This document shows, one piece after another, positions 1 to 7,849 of a stretch of 64,000 nucleotides of DNA. Source of the DNA: Pantoea agglomerans (GTDB lineage Bacteria; Pseudomonadota; Gammaproteobacteria; Enterobacterales; Enterobacteriaceae). Every line of letters starts with the position of its first letter. Position 1 is the first letter of the stretch. The notes under the pieces were generated by a model. The model was not told where the DNA came from, did not search any database, and saw only the letters and a list, made by a program, of their open reading frames with translations. The position numbers were made by a program, and so were the translations under genes. The DNA lies in contig NZ_CP083809.1 in assembly GCF_020149765.1 (NCBI RefSeq), forward strand, positions 496,001-560,000. Direction: 5' to 3'.

Positions 1-1653
1 TGCGGCCACGCGGCGCAGGAAAAGGGTGCCGCAGCGGCGGCAGGCACGCTGTGGGAGCTGATGCGCCGCTTTAACCAGCTGCCCGATATGGCGCGCGCCG
101 ATGTCGATCGGCTGGCAGGGGATATCGCCAGCTTTATCTTCGCCGAGCTGGTGCAGCTGCACGGGCAGAACGGCGGCGAATCGGACTGGCGCTATAGCCA
201 CTCCCTCTATCTGACCGCCGCGACCCTTACCCGCGAATTCCGCCAGACGCCGCCGCTGTGGCAGAAGGTCACCACGCGCCTCTTTGCACCGGAAGAGGTG
301 ACGCCGGCGATCATGCGCATGCAGGGCGAAAGCTGGTGGAAAGGGCGGCTGCGCCGTCTCGCCGCCGAATGGCGCGAACATCTGCAGATTGCGCTGGCGC
401 AGGTCAGTAAGACGCGTTCGCCCTATGCCAGCCGCGCCACCATTGCCGAATGGCGCGAGCAGAAGCGGCGCACCCGCGACTTTTTACAGGGCATGGAGCT
501 GGAAGATGAAGAGGGCAACCGCATCAGCCTGATCGACAAGCATGACGGCAGCGTTGCCAATCCCGCCATCCGCCGCTGCGAGCTGATGACGCGCATTCGC
601 GGCTTTGAGACGATCTGCAATGAGATGGGCTACATCGGCGAGTTTTGCACCCTGACCGCGCCGGCGCGCTATCACGCCACGCTCAGCAGCGGCCAGCACA
701 ACCCCAAATGGGGCGGTGCCAGCCCCGCTGAGACGCAGCGCTACCTCTGTCAGCTCTGGCAAAAGGTGCGCGCCAGGCTGCACCGCGAGCAGATCCGCCT
801 GTTCGGCATCCGCGTTGCTGAACCCCACCATGACGGCACGCCGCACTGGCATCTGCTGCTGTTTATGCGTCCCCAGCAGGCTGCACAGGTGCGCCAGATC
901 CTGACGGAATATGCCTGCCAGCAGGACAGCGAAGAGCTGATCGGCGAAAAAGCGCGCAAGGCCCGCTTCCACACCACCGCCATCGACCCGCAAAAGGGCA
1001 GCGCCACGGGCTATATCGCGAAATATATCGCCAAAAATATCGACGGCTACGCCCTCGACGGCGAGCGCGACAGCGAGAGCGGCGAGCCGCTGCGCGACTG
1101 CGCCGCCGCGGTTTCCGCCTGGGCGGGGCGCTGGCATATCCGCCAGTTTCAGTTTGTCGGCGGCGCGCCGGTGACCGTCTGGCGTGAGCTGCGCCGTCTG
1201 ACTCAGGGCGAGGGGCTGAGCGCGGAGCTGGCCGAGGCGCGCGCGGCGGCCGACAGCGGCGACTGGGCCGCCTATGTGAACGTCCAGGGCGGCCCGTTCG
1301 TGCGTCGCGATGAGCTGGCGGTGCGCGTCTGGTATCAACAGGCGAAGGAGTGCAACAGCTGGGGCGAAGAGATTATGCGCATTAAAGGGGTCTACCTCAA
1401 CGCGCTGGACGATAAGCAACCGCTACTGACCCGACTGGTCAGCTGGAAGCTGGTGCCGAAACGTAAAGCGGAGGCTGGCCCTGTTGAGCAGAACGCATCA
1501 GCCTGCAGTTCGAGTTCTGTCATTAACTGTACGCGGATAGCGCGTCGGCCAGGGCTATTAGCGCGGTTAAATCATTGGCCCGAACCGACAGTAAAAAACC
1601 GGGCAAAACCGGCTGGCGAGGGCGGTTTATACAGCCAGAACGCGCCGCCCTGA
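1..1653 (+). CDS. A: Replication initiator gpA, 5' end outside window, C-terminus divergent/truncated
   Basis: Rolling-circle initiator endonuclease of P2-like phages, which nicks one strand within its own gene. Reading frame 1 is open from base 1 and aligns with the complete gpA at 33730-35982. The HUH motif (ATPHWH-like, here GTPHWHLLLF) is near 840-865 and the tandem-tyrosine motif YIAKYIAKN near 1012-1038. After the origin-like stretch encoding SSSVINCT the protein departs from its paralogue: about 40 unrelated residues replace about 125. The missing tail begins just beyond the nick region, where the head genes have also been lost, so a deletion junction close by is likely. Whether it still nicks DNA cannot be told. 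Confidence 0.9.
   Translation, partial: CGHAAQEKGAAAAAGTLWELMRRFNQLPDMARADVDRLAGDIASFIFAELVQLHGQNGGESDWRYSHSLYLTAATLTREFRQTPPLWQKVTTRLFAPEEVTPAIMRMQGESWWKGRLRRLAAEWREHLQIALAQVSKTRSPYASRATIAEWREQKRRTRDFLQGMELEDEEGNRISLIDKHDGSVANPAIRRCELMTRIRGFETICNEMGYIGEFCTLTAPARYHATLSSGQHNPKWGGASPAETQRYLCQLWQKVRARLHREQIRLFGIRVAEPHHDGTPHWHLLLFMRPQQAAQVRQILTEYACQQDSEELIGEKARKARFHTTAIDPQKGSATGYIAKYIAKNIDGYALDGERDSESGEPLRDCAAAVSAWAGRWHIRQFQFVGGAPVTVWRELRRLTQGEGLSAELAEARAAADSGDWAAYVNVQGGPFVRRDELAVRVWYQQAKECNSWGEEIMRIKGVYLNALDDKQPLLTRLVSWKLVPKRKAEAGPVEQNASACSSSSVINCTRIARRPGLLARLNHWPEPTVKNRAKPAGEGGLYSQNAPP
1503..1535. other. P2-type replication origin (gpA nick region)
   Basis: GAGTTCTGTCATTAACTGTACG lies inside gene A near its end, as the P2/186 origin does. 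It matches the origin in prophage 2 (35559-35590) apart from one A/T change in the core and changes on the flanks. Confidence 0.6.
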
Positions 1654-1780
1654 CGCGCTTTTTCCGCCTTTTTTACTCATTTGGCTTAGCGCTAACGCCG
1701 CCAAAAAAGTCGCTATATCAATAGCCTAAGAGGAGGGTATTCGGGCCTTAATTTTCTTTATATCAGATTGCATGCTGTGC

Positions 1781-1800
1781 TACTGTATAGATATACAGTT
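1781..1800. promoter_or_regulatory. LexA (SOS) box
   Basis: TACTGTATAGATATACAGTT is almost the ideal LexA operator (CTG-N10-CAG with AT-rich centre). It ends 19 bases before the GTG start of the next gene, so that gene should be induced by DNA damage. Confidence 0.88.
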
Positions 1801-1819
1801 ATAAGATGGGGGAGGGAAA

Positions 1820-2011
1820 GTGGATACTGATTTACAAGAACAGGTAATGCTTGAGCGCGTCGAGCTCATTGCACGTCTGACCACTGAAGGAGTTTGCAGG
1901 GAACGCGACCGGGAAGTGGCCCTCGCTCTGATTGCCGAGATTGCCGGCGATATGATGATAAAGAACAAGGAATTTGCCGTTTCGTTCTCCGCGATACCCA
2001 CCAACAAATAA
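1820..2011 (+). CDS. Small SOS-controlled phage protein (63 aa)
   Basis: Starts at GTG 1820 behind GGAGGG. I do not recognise the family by name. It is helical and acidic, and aligns over most of its length with the 62-aa protein at 36103-36291: both have a hydrophobic helix (LERVELIARL / LQRIDLFMKL), then charged residues and a second helix ending in a Met-Lys-rich segment. Both genes lie just downstream of gpA and directly behind a LexA box. In phage 186 the LexA-controlled gene in this region is the antirepressor tum, which is larger; a role in induction is therefore only a guess. A terminator follows about 110 bp after the stop. Confidence 0.7.
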   Translation: MDTDLQEQVMLERVELIARLTTEGVCRERDREVALALIAEIAGDMMIKNKEFAVSFSAIPTNK

Positions 2012-2376
2012 CAATGCAGGTATGGCGATGAGATACGACGGCTCAAGGCACAAACAGCGACTGATTCTCATCCTTTCCTTATAACGCGCTCGCCCTTCGG
2101 CGACGGCCAGCTGGAAGCGCTAACGGCACCCTCAGGGTGCCGTTTTTTTTGCGCCGCGATCTCGCTGTTTGCCCATATTCCAGCGGGCGGCCTGGCGTTG
2201 AGCCATTGCCCTGCAGCGGGGAGACTGAGCAGACCGGATGACGCGCAAGCGCCGCCGCACGCAACCGCAAAGCCGGCCCGAAGCCGGGCTGGCCGACATT
2301 ACCTCCAACGGGGAACAACAACAGTGACGCACAATTTTAGCGTGCCCGTCCGCGGGCCTGATGGGGAGCTATCGCC
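2012..2376. other. Non-coding gap where head genes are expected
   Basis: 365 bp between the SOS gene and tail gene X. It holds a strong terminator (2123-2150), GC-rich sequence with small hairpins, and an 18-codon GTG frame (2323-2380) that overlaps the start of X as the end of an upstream gene would. I see no cos, no TGT-N12-ACA Ogr box and no remnant of Q, P, O, N, M or L. Confidence 0.6.
2123..2150 (+). terminator. Rho-independent terminator
   Basis: ACGGCACCC-TCA-GGGTGCCGT stem followed by a run of eight T. It separates the SOS gene from the tail operon. Confidence 0.85.
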
Positions 2377-2580
2377 ATGAATATCTACGCGCTCCAGGGC
2401 GATACGGTCGATGAGATCTGCTATCGCTACTACGGCCGCACGCAGCAGGCGGTCGAGCAGGTTTACGCCGCCAATCCCGGCCTCGCCGAACGCGGCGCGG
2501 TGCTGCCGCACGGCTATGCCCTGACGCTGCCCGATCTGCCGGACGCGGCCACCGGCGAAACCGTCAATCTGTGGGACTGA
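2377..2580 (+). CDS. X: Tail protein X (gpX)
   Basis: 67-aa P2 gpX-type protein with the LysM-like pattern GDTVDEICYRYYGRT...VYAANPGLAERG...LPHGYALTLP; such small proteins help form or stabilise the tail. It pairs with the X gene of prophage 2 at 45575-45778. It starts the tail and lysis operon here, directly before the holin gene, because the head genes that normally precede it are gone. Confidence 0.92.
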   Translation: MNIYALQGDTVDEICYRYYGRTQQAVEQVYAANPGLAERGAVLPHGYALTLPDLPDAATGETVNLWD

Positions 2581-2582
2581 AG

Positions 2583-2792
2583 ATGGAGAAAACCAGCTCG
2601 CTGATTAACTACCTGGTCAGCCTGTTTCTGATGTGGCTGGGTCGTCACACCATTCAGGATATCGCTTTTCTGGTCGGCTCCGGCGTGGCGGTCATCACCC
2701 TGATGGTTAACGTGGCGACCTTTTTTATCAACTGGCACTACCGCCGCAAAACCTATGAGCTTCAGCGCCAGCGCGCAGGGAGGCGATCCTGA
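2583..2792 (+). CDS. Phage holin
   Basis: 69-aa inner-membrane protein with two hydrophobic stretches (about residues 7-22 and 28-48) and a basic C-terminus ending in RRKTYELQRQRAGRRS. It matches the holin at 45782-45994 in size, position and the HYRRKTY/YYKHKTY segment. It would form the membrane lesion that starts lysis. Its stop overlaps the start of the endolysin gene. Confidence 0.85.
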   Translation: MEKTSSLINYLVSLFLMWLGRHTIQDIAFLVGSGVAVITLMVNVATFFINWHYRRKTYELQRQRAGRRS

Positions 2793-3298
2793 GCCAGAAC
2801 GCAAAGCGCTGCGCCGTGGCCGCCGTACTGGGGATCGCCGCGCTGCTGCCGTCATTCTCTACGTTGAAAATCTCCTCCGGCGGCCTGCAGCTGCTGGCCG
2901 ACGCAGAGGGCTGCCGCACCTCGCCCTATCAGTGCAGCGCTGGCGTCTGGACCAACGGCATCGGCCATACCGCAGGCGTGACGCCGCAGAGCGTCGTCAG
3001 CGAGCGCCAGGTGGCGGTGAATCTGGTGGACGATCTGATACGTGTCGAACGCCAGCTCTCTCTCTGCGTGCCGGTGGCGATGCCGCAGCCGGTCTGGGAC
3101 GCGCTGGCGAGCTTTGCCTTTAACGTCGGCACCGACGCCGCCTGCCGCTCAACCATGGCGAGCTATCTCAACCAGCAGCGCTGGCGCGCGGCGTGCGACC
3201 AGCTGCCGCGCTGGATCTACGTGAACGGCGTGAAAAGCGCCGGGCTGGCGCAGCGGCGCGAGCGGGAGCGCGCCTGGTGCCTGCGAGGCGTGGTATGA
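2789..3298 (+). CDS. SAR-type endolysin (lysozyme, GH24)
   Basis: Muramidase with the triad pattern Glu-8aa-Cys-5aa-Thr (EGC...QCSAGVWT), as in its paralogue at 45975-46490. A weakly hydrophobic N-terminal segment (AVAAVLGIAALLPSF) fits a signal-arrest-release anchor. I place the start at CTG 2789: it follows GGGAGG at a 5-base spacing, overlaps the holin stop, and restores the RCAV... N-terminus shared with the paralogue. GTG 2816 is the alternative but lacks a Shine-Dalgarno sequence and would cut into the anchor. Confidence 0.85.
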   Translation: MSQNAKRCAVAAVLGIAALLPSFSTLKISSGGLQLLADAEGCRTSPYQCSAGVWTNGIGHTAGVTPQSVVSERQVAVNLVDDLIRVERQLSLCVPVAMPQPVWDALASFAFNVGTDAACRSTMASYLNQQRWRAACDQLPRWIYVNGVKSAGLAQRRERERAWCLRGVV

Positions 3299-3744
3299 CG
3301 CGCCTCTGTCTCGCGCTGCTGGCGGCGCTGCTGCTGGCGCTCGCTCTCACCGGCTGGCGCGTTGTTCAGGTCGGGGCGCAGCTCCGCGAGGCGCAGCGCA
3401 TCAGCCTCGCGCTCTCCGCCGATCTCGCCAGCCGTGACCAGACCATCGCCCGCCTGAGTGACGAGGCGCAGGCAAACAGCAAACGCGAGGCGGCGCTGCG
3501 TCAGCAGCAGAGCCGTGCCAGCCGCCTCGCCCTCAACCGTGAAGTGCATATAGCGAGGGAAACCGATGCAAATCAGGCGTTACGCGAGTGGTCTGCTGCC
3601 GCTCTGCCTGACGATCTTATCCGGCTGCACAGCCGTCCCTCCTTCGACAACGCCCGCGATTATCTGGGCTGGCTGTCCGCGCGTGAACAGCTGTCCAGTG
3701 CCGGGCAACAGCCTGCAAACCCAGGGCGATCTGGCGGCAGATAA
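3295..3744 (+). CDS. lysB: LysB / Rz-like spanin, inner-membrane subunit
   Basis: Start ATG 3295 overlaps the endolysin stop. One N-terminal membrane helix (residues 3-20) is followed by a long coiled-coil rich in Gln, Arg and Ala: the i-spanin plan. It joins the outer-membrane lipoprotein encoded in a second frame within it (lysC) to disrupt the outer membrane at lysis. It corresponds to 46487-46921. Confidence 0.82.
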   Translation: MTRLCLALLAALLLALALTGWRVVQVGAQLREAQRISLALSADLASRDQTIARLSDEAQANSKREAALRQQQSRASRLALNREVHIARETDANQALREWSAAALPDDLIRLHSRPSFDNARDYLGWLSAREQLSSAGQQPANPGRSGGR

Positions 3745-3952
3745 CCGTCAGCTAGAGGCTGCGCTCGTGTCGTGCGGGCTGCAGATTGAAACCATTAAAG
3801 CGTGTCAGGAGCAACAAGATGCAGAAACCTCAACAGCTACGCGCGGCGCTGAACCGCAGCGTGCCGCTGCTTCAGCAAAACCCGGAGCGGCTGACCATGA
3901 CGATAGCCGCTGGAACGGTGGTGGCGACCAGCGCGCCGTCGCTCTCTTTTGA
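3566..3952 (+). CDS. lysC: LysC / Rz1-like spanin lipoprotein
   Basis: Starts inside lysB in another frame, the usual nested Rz/Rz1 layout. A short signal sequence ends in a lipobox, LTILSGC. At 128 aa it is longer than its paralogue (46764-47054), because the frame runs on through the start of gene R to 3952. The C-terminal part beyond about residue 85 may therefore be unselected extension. Confidence 0.75.
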   Translation: MQIRRYASGLLPLCLTILSGCTAVPPSTTPAIIWAGCPRVNSCPVPGNSLQTQGDLAADNRQLEAALVSCGLQIETIKACQEQQDAETSTATRGAEPQRAAASAKPGAADHDDSRWNGGGDQRAVALF

Positions 3953-4274
3953 GTATCGCTACCGGCTGGAATTAACCCTCGCCGACGTTGAGCAGGATAT
4001 CGAGGCGGTTATCGTGCCGCTGCTCGCCTGGCTGCGTGATAACCAGCCGGAGATGATGGGCAACGCCGAGAAACGACGCAGCGATTTTACCTTCGCGTCC
4101 GACGCCGCCGGCACGCTCAGCATCGGCCTGCAGCTGAGCGAGCGCGTGCTGGTCACGCAGGCGGACAGCGCGCTGCAGGTCACCTTTCCCGGCGAGCCGA
4201 CGCCGCCCGCGAACGATGAGGCACCGCTGCAGCTCTGGGTGCACGGCGCGCTGGTCAGCGAGTGGCAGCGCTAA
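3819..4274 (+). CDS. R: Tail completion protein R
   Basis: P2 gpR family, needed for correct tail termination. It begins MQKPQQLRAALNRSVP, matching MNKPQSLRNALNKAVP at 47017. The start ATG 3819 follows AGGA and lies inside lysC. In P2 gene S follows R directly; here S is absent and baseplate gene V comes about 70 bp later. Confidence 0.9.
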   Translation: MQKPQQLRAALNRSVPLLQQNPERLTMTIAAGTVVATSAPSLSFEYRYRLELTLADVEQDIEAVIVPLLAWLRDNQPEMMGNAEKRRSDFTFASDAAGTLSIGLQLSERVLVTQADSALQVTFPGEPTPPANDEAPLQLWVHGALVSEWQR

Positions 4275-4345
4275 AGCTGTCCTGTCATCTCTCAGCGGTC
4301 GGCACTGCGTTGCTGGCCGCATGCACCCGAGGTAACACTAGCGAC

Positions 4346-4936
4346 ATGAACGAACATATCAGCGAAATCCTGCGCCTGCTGCGCAACCTTATCCGCATCG
4401 GCACCGTCTCGGCGGTGGATCCCCAGAGCGGGCGCTGCCGCGTACGCAGCGGCGACAATGAAACCGGCTGGCTGCCGTGGCTCAGCGCCCGCGCCGGACG
4501 CTCCCGCGCCTGGAGCGCGCCGTCGATCGGCGAACAGGTGCTGGTGCTGAGCCTGGGCGGCGAGCTGAATACCGGCTTTATCCTGCCGGGCATCTTTTCC
4601 GACAGCCATCCCGCGCCTTCCGCCTCGGCTGACGCGCTGCACTGGGCCTTTCCCGACGGCGCGGTTATCGAGTATGAGCCGCAGAGCGGGGCGCTGCAGG
4701 CGAGCGGCATTCAGACCGCCCGCATCCAGGCGGCAACCCGCATCCTGTTTGACGCGCCGCTGGTGGAGTGCAGCGCAAAGCTGAAAACCGCCACGCTGGA
4801 GGTAACCGGCGGCGGCACGCTGCAGGGCAACGTGACCCACAGCGGCGGCAGCCTGAGCTCTAACGGCATCGTGGTCGACGCCCATCAGCATGGCGGCGTG
4901 AAATCGGGCGGCGATCTGTCGGGAGGGCCGCAGTAA
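4346..4936 (+). CDS. V: Baseplate assembly protein V (central spike)
   Basis: P2 gpV-type spike: an N-terminal OB-fold domain (MNEHISEILRLLRNLIRIGTV, then VDPQSGRCRV) and a C-terminal beta-helix ending HQHGGVKSGGDLSGGPQ. The HxH near the tip is the iron-binding spike motif known for this family. I choose ATG 4346 by comparison with 48870-49448. It overlaps gene W by one base. Confidence 0.93.
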   Translation: MNEHISEILRLLRNLIRIGTVSAVDPQSGRCRVRSGDNETGWLPWLSARAGRSRAWSAPSIGEQVLVLSLGGELNTGFILPGIFSDSHPAPSASADALHWAFPDGAVIEYEPQSGALQASGIQTARIQAATRILFDAPLVECSAKLKTATLEVTGGGTLQGNVTHSGGSLSSNGIVVDAHQHGGVKSGGDLSGGPQ

Positions 4937-5283
4937 TGGCTGAAAAATATCTCGGTATGAGCCGCGACAGCGGCACGGCGCTAACGGACCTGGAGCATAT
5001 CCGGCAGTCGGTGCGCGATATTTTGACCACGCCGCTTGGCTCGCGCGTGATGCGCCGCCGGTACGGCTCGCTGCTGTCGGCGCTGATCGATCAGCCGCAA
5101 AACCCGGCGCTGCGCCTGCAAATTATGTCCGCCTGCTATATGGCGCTGTTGCAGTGGGAGCCGCGCATTCAGCTGAGCGCTATCAGCTATGAGGCGTCGT
5201 ATGACGGCGGCATGACGGTAGAGCTTACCGGCAGCCGCAGCGATACGGCGCAAGAATTTTCCCTGACCATTCCCGTGAGCTGA
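4936..5283 (+). CDS. W: Baseplate protein W (gp25-like)
   Basis: 115-aa wedge protein of the gp25/lysozyme-like family; YLGMSRDSGTALTDLEHIRQSVRDILTTP and a GSRVMRRRYGS segment are hallmarks. Paralogue at 49445-49801. It is part of the V-W-J-I baseplate run. Confidence 0.93.
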   Translation: MAEKYLGMSRDSGTALTDLEHIRQSVRDILTTPLGSRVMRRRYGSLLSALIDQPQNPALRLQIMSACYMALLQWEPRIQLSAISYEASYDGGMTVELTGSRSDTAQEFSLTIPVS

Positions 5284-5287
5284 ACCT

Positions 5288-6196
5288 ATGGCAACCATTG
5301 ACCTGAGCCAGCTGCCTGCGCCCGATGTGGTGGAGGCGCTGGATTATGAAACCCTGCTGGCCGAGCGTAAGGCGACGCTGATTTCCCTCTATCCGCCCGA
5401 GCAGCAGGCGGCGATAACCCGCACGCTGGCGCTGGAGTCGGAGCCGCTGGTGAAGCTGCTGCAGGAGAACGCCTACCGCGAGCTGATTCTGCGTCAGCGC
5501 ATCAACGAGGCGGCGAAAGCCAATATGGTCGCCTGGGCGACCGGCGCCGATCTCGACCAGCTGGGCGCCAATAACGGCGTAACCCGGCTGACGCTGAGGG
5601 CGGCTGACAACAGCACGCTGCCGCCGACCGCGGCGGTGATGGAGAGCGACGACAACTTTCGCATGCGCATTGCCGCCGCCTTAGAAGGGCTGAGCGTGGC
5701 GGGGCCGAGCGGTGCCTATGAGTATCACGCCAAAAGCGCTGATGGACGCGTGGCGGACGTTTCCGCCACCAGTCCGGCGCCGGCGGAGGTGGTGATCACC
5801 GTGCTGAGCCGCGAAGGCGACGGCTCCGCGCCTGCCGATCTGCTGGAAATCGTGGCGAGCGCGCTTAACGATGAGGATGTGCGTCCGGTCGCCGATCGCG
5901 TTCAGGTGCAGGCGGCGACTATCGTCAGCTACCGCGTTGACGCGACGTTGTTTCTCTATCCCGGCCCCGAAGCGGAGCCGATCCGCGCCGCCGCCGAGGC
6001 GAAGCTGCTCGCCTTTATCAACGCCCAGTCGCGGCTGGGGCGCGATATTCGCCAGTCGGCGCTTTACGCCGCGCTGCATGTGGAAGGCGTACAGCGCGTC
6101 GAGCTGGCGCAGCCGGCGGCAGATGTGGTGCTGGATAAAACTCAGGCCGCCTGGTGCAGCGGCTACAGCATCACGGTAGGAGGTTCCGATGAGTGA
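5288..6196 (+). CDS. J: Baseplate protein J
   Basis: 302-aa Mu gp47/P2 gpJ-type wedge protein that sits at the baseplate periphery and carries the fibres. It starts MATIDLSQLPAPDVVE, nearly the same as the paralogue at 49788. It overlaps gene I by 8 bases. Confidence 0.93.
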   Translation: MATIDLSQLPAPDVVEALDYETLLAERKATLISLYPPEQQAAITRTLALESEPLVKLLQENAYRELILRQRINEAAKANMVAWATGADLDQLGANNGVTRLTLRAADNSTLPPTAAVMESDDNFRMRIAAALEGLSVAGPSGAYEYHAKSADGRVADVSATSPAPAEVVITVLSREGDGSAPADLLEIVASALNDEDVRPVADRVQVQAATIVSYRVDATLFLYPGPEAEPIRAAAEAKLLAFINAQSRLGRDIRQSALYAALHVEGVQRVELAQPAADVVLDKTQAAWCSGYSITVGGSDE

Positions 6197-6797
6197 TTGG
6201 CTGCTGCCGACTGGCTCCTCGCCGCTGGAGGTGGCGGCCGCCCGGGCCTGCGCCGCTATCGAGGCGATGCCGGTCCCGCTGCGCCAGCTGTGGAATGCGC
6301 AGACCTGTCCGGTGGAACTGCTGCCTTATCTCGCCTGGGCCTGGTCGGTGGACCGCTGGGACGCTGGCTGGAGCGAGGCAACCAAACGCAGCGTCGTGGC
6401 CGCCTCGGAGTACGTACATCGCCATAAAGGCACCATTGGCTCGCTGCGACGCGTTGTGGAGCCGCTCGGCTATCTCATCCGCATCACCGAGTGGTGGAAG
6501 TCTGGCGAGGCTCCGGGCACGTTTCGCCTCGATGTTGGCGTGCTCGAAACCGGGATTACCGAGGAGATGTACAACGAGCTGGAGCGGTTAATTGCTGACG
6601 CGAAGCCGTGCAGCCGTCATCTGATCGGCCTCTCTATCAATCTGGACTCCAGCGGAACGCTGCCGGTGGCTGCTGCCAGCTACAGCGGCGACGAGCTGAC
6701 GGTTTACCCCTACACCCCTGAAATCATCACCGTGAACGGGCCGGGCTACACCGGCACAGCGGTACATTTAATTGACCTGACGGAAGTGCGCACATGA
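6189..6797 (+). CDS. I: Tail protein I
   Basis: 202-aa P2 gpI family baseplate protein linking J to the fibre. Conserved LWNAQTCPVELLPYLAWAWSVDRWD and a C-terminal half near-identical to the paralogue at 50699-51310. It overlaps H by 4 bases (ATGA). Confidence 0.92.
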   Translation: MSDWLLPTGSSPLEVAAARACAAIEAMPVPLRQLWNAQTCPVELLPYLAWAWSVDRWDAGWSEATKRSVVAASEYVHRHKGTIGSLRRVVEPLGYLIRITEWWKSGEAPGTFRLDVGVLETGITEEMYNELERLIADAKPCSRHLIGLSINLDSSGTLPVAAASYSGDELTVYPYTPEIITVNGPGYTGTAVHLIDLTEVRT

Positions 6798-7849
6798 CAA
6801 CGAAATATTATGCCCTGCTGACCAATCAGGGCGCGGCTAAGCTGGCGAACGCCACGGCGCTCGGCACTAAGCTGCAAATCACAGAGATGGCGGTAGGTGA
6901 CGGCGGCGGTTCGCTGCCGACGCCCAATGCCTCGCAGGCCGGGCTGGTGGGAGAAAAACGCCGTGCGGCGCTTAATTCCCTCAGCGTCGACGCCAACAAC
7001 AGCAGCCAGATTATCGCCGAGCAGATTATCCCGGAGAACGAAGGTGGCTTCTGGATCCGCGAAATCGGCCTGTTTGACGCCGATGGCGTGATGATTGCCG
7101 TCGCCAACTGCGCGGAGACCTATAAGCCGCAGCTGCAGGAGGGCAGCGGCCGTACGCAGACGGTGCGCATGATTATCATCGTTAACAGCACGGATGCGGT
7201 CACGCTGAAGATTGACCCGTCGGTGGTGCTGGCGACGCGCCAGTATGTGGACAACGGGGTGATTGAGGCGAAGCAGTATGCGGATAAGGGGCTGGCCGAC
7301 CATATTGCCGCGGCTAATCCGCATCAGCAGTATCTGCAGATCGCTAATGCGCTGGCGGAGGTGAAGAGTGCAGGGAAGGTGGCGGAGGTTCTACAAAACC
7401 TTGGTTTAGGAGAAGGCTCCGCGTTACCGGTGGGCGTGCCCGTTCCGTGGCCATCAGCGACGCCACCCGCAGGCTGGCTGAAGTGCAACGGTGCGGCATT
7501 TACGGCGGCTCAGTACCCTAAACTGGCGCAGGTTTATCCTTCTCTGAAACTTCCCGATTTGCGTGGTGAATTTATTCGTGGCTGGGACGACGGACGCGGA
7601 GTGGATTCCGGGCGTGCTCTTCTTACTGTTCAGGCCGATGAATTGCGTTCCCATAACCATCGCTTGATTAATGAATACGGCACGCCTTCAACAAATTTCA
7701 TTGCCTTTACCGATCAAAACAGCGAGGGCGTTGACGGCGGTCTGCGTGAGGGCTCAAGAGCCTGGACTTATATCACGATGGAAAAAACGGGGGGCAGTGA
7801 AACCAGACCTCATAACATTGCATTTAACTACATCGTGAGGGCCGCATAA
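6794..7849 (+). CDS. H: Tail fibre protein H, variable tip in invertible segment
   Basis: 351-aa fibre. Residues 1 to about 200 (DUF3751-type base: MTTKYYALLTNQGAAKLANATALGTK) are constant and match H of prophage 2. The reading frame crosses a recombination site at 7389-7414 (encoding VLQNLGLGE). The remaining 150 residues form a phage collar-type tip (PPAGWLKCNGAAF, PDLRGEFIRGWDDGRGVDSGR). The tip determines host receptor choice. Inversion would replace it, in frame, with the glycine-rich tip encoded at 9333-8655. Confidence 0.93.
   Translation: MTTKYYALLTNQGAAKLANATALGTKLQITEMAVGDGGGSLPTPNASQAGLVGEKRRAALNSLSVDANNSSQIIAEQIIPENEGGFWIREIGLFDADGVMIAVANCAETYKPQLQEGSGRTQTVRMIIIVNSTDAVTLKIDPSVVLATRQYVDNGVIEAKQYADKGLADHIAAANPHQQYLQIANALAEVKSAGKVAEVLQNLGLGEGSALPVGVPVPWPSATPPAGWLKCNGAAFTAAQYPKLAQVYPSLKLPDLRGEFIRGWDDGRGVDSGRALLTVQADELRSHNHRLINEYGTPSTNFIAFTDQNSEGVDGGLREGSRAWTYITMEKTGGSETRPHNIAFNYIVRAA
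7389..7414. repeat. Left DNA-inversion crossover site (gix/hix type)
   Basis: 26-bp site with half-sites around a central dinucleotide (AAAACC-TT-GGTTTA at its core). It resembles the Gin site of Mu and is inverted relative to 9321-9346. The frame AAC CTT GGT (Asn-Leu-Gly) is the same in both sites. Confidence 0.85.

Noticed and set aside
484..1419. 311-aa minus-strand frame opposite gpA
   Set aside because: The same kind of frame occurs opposite the other gpA (34492-35718), which reflects coding bias of gpA, not a gene.
2022..2084. 20-codon frame after the SOS gene
   Set aside because: Has an ATG and a weak ribosome site but nothing comparable in prophage 2.
2323..2380. 18-codon frame before X
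   Set aside because: Too short to support; it may be the remains of a deleted gene's 3' end, but it could be chance.
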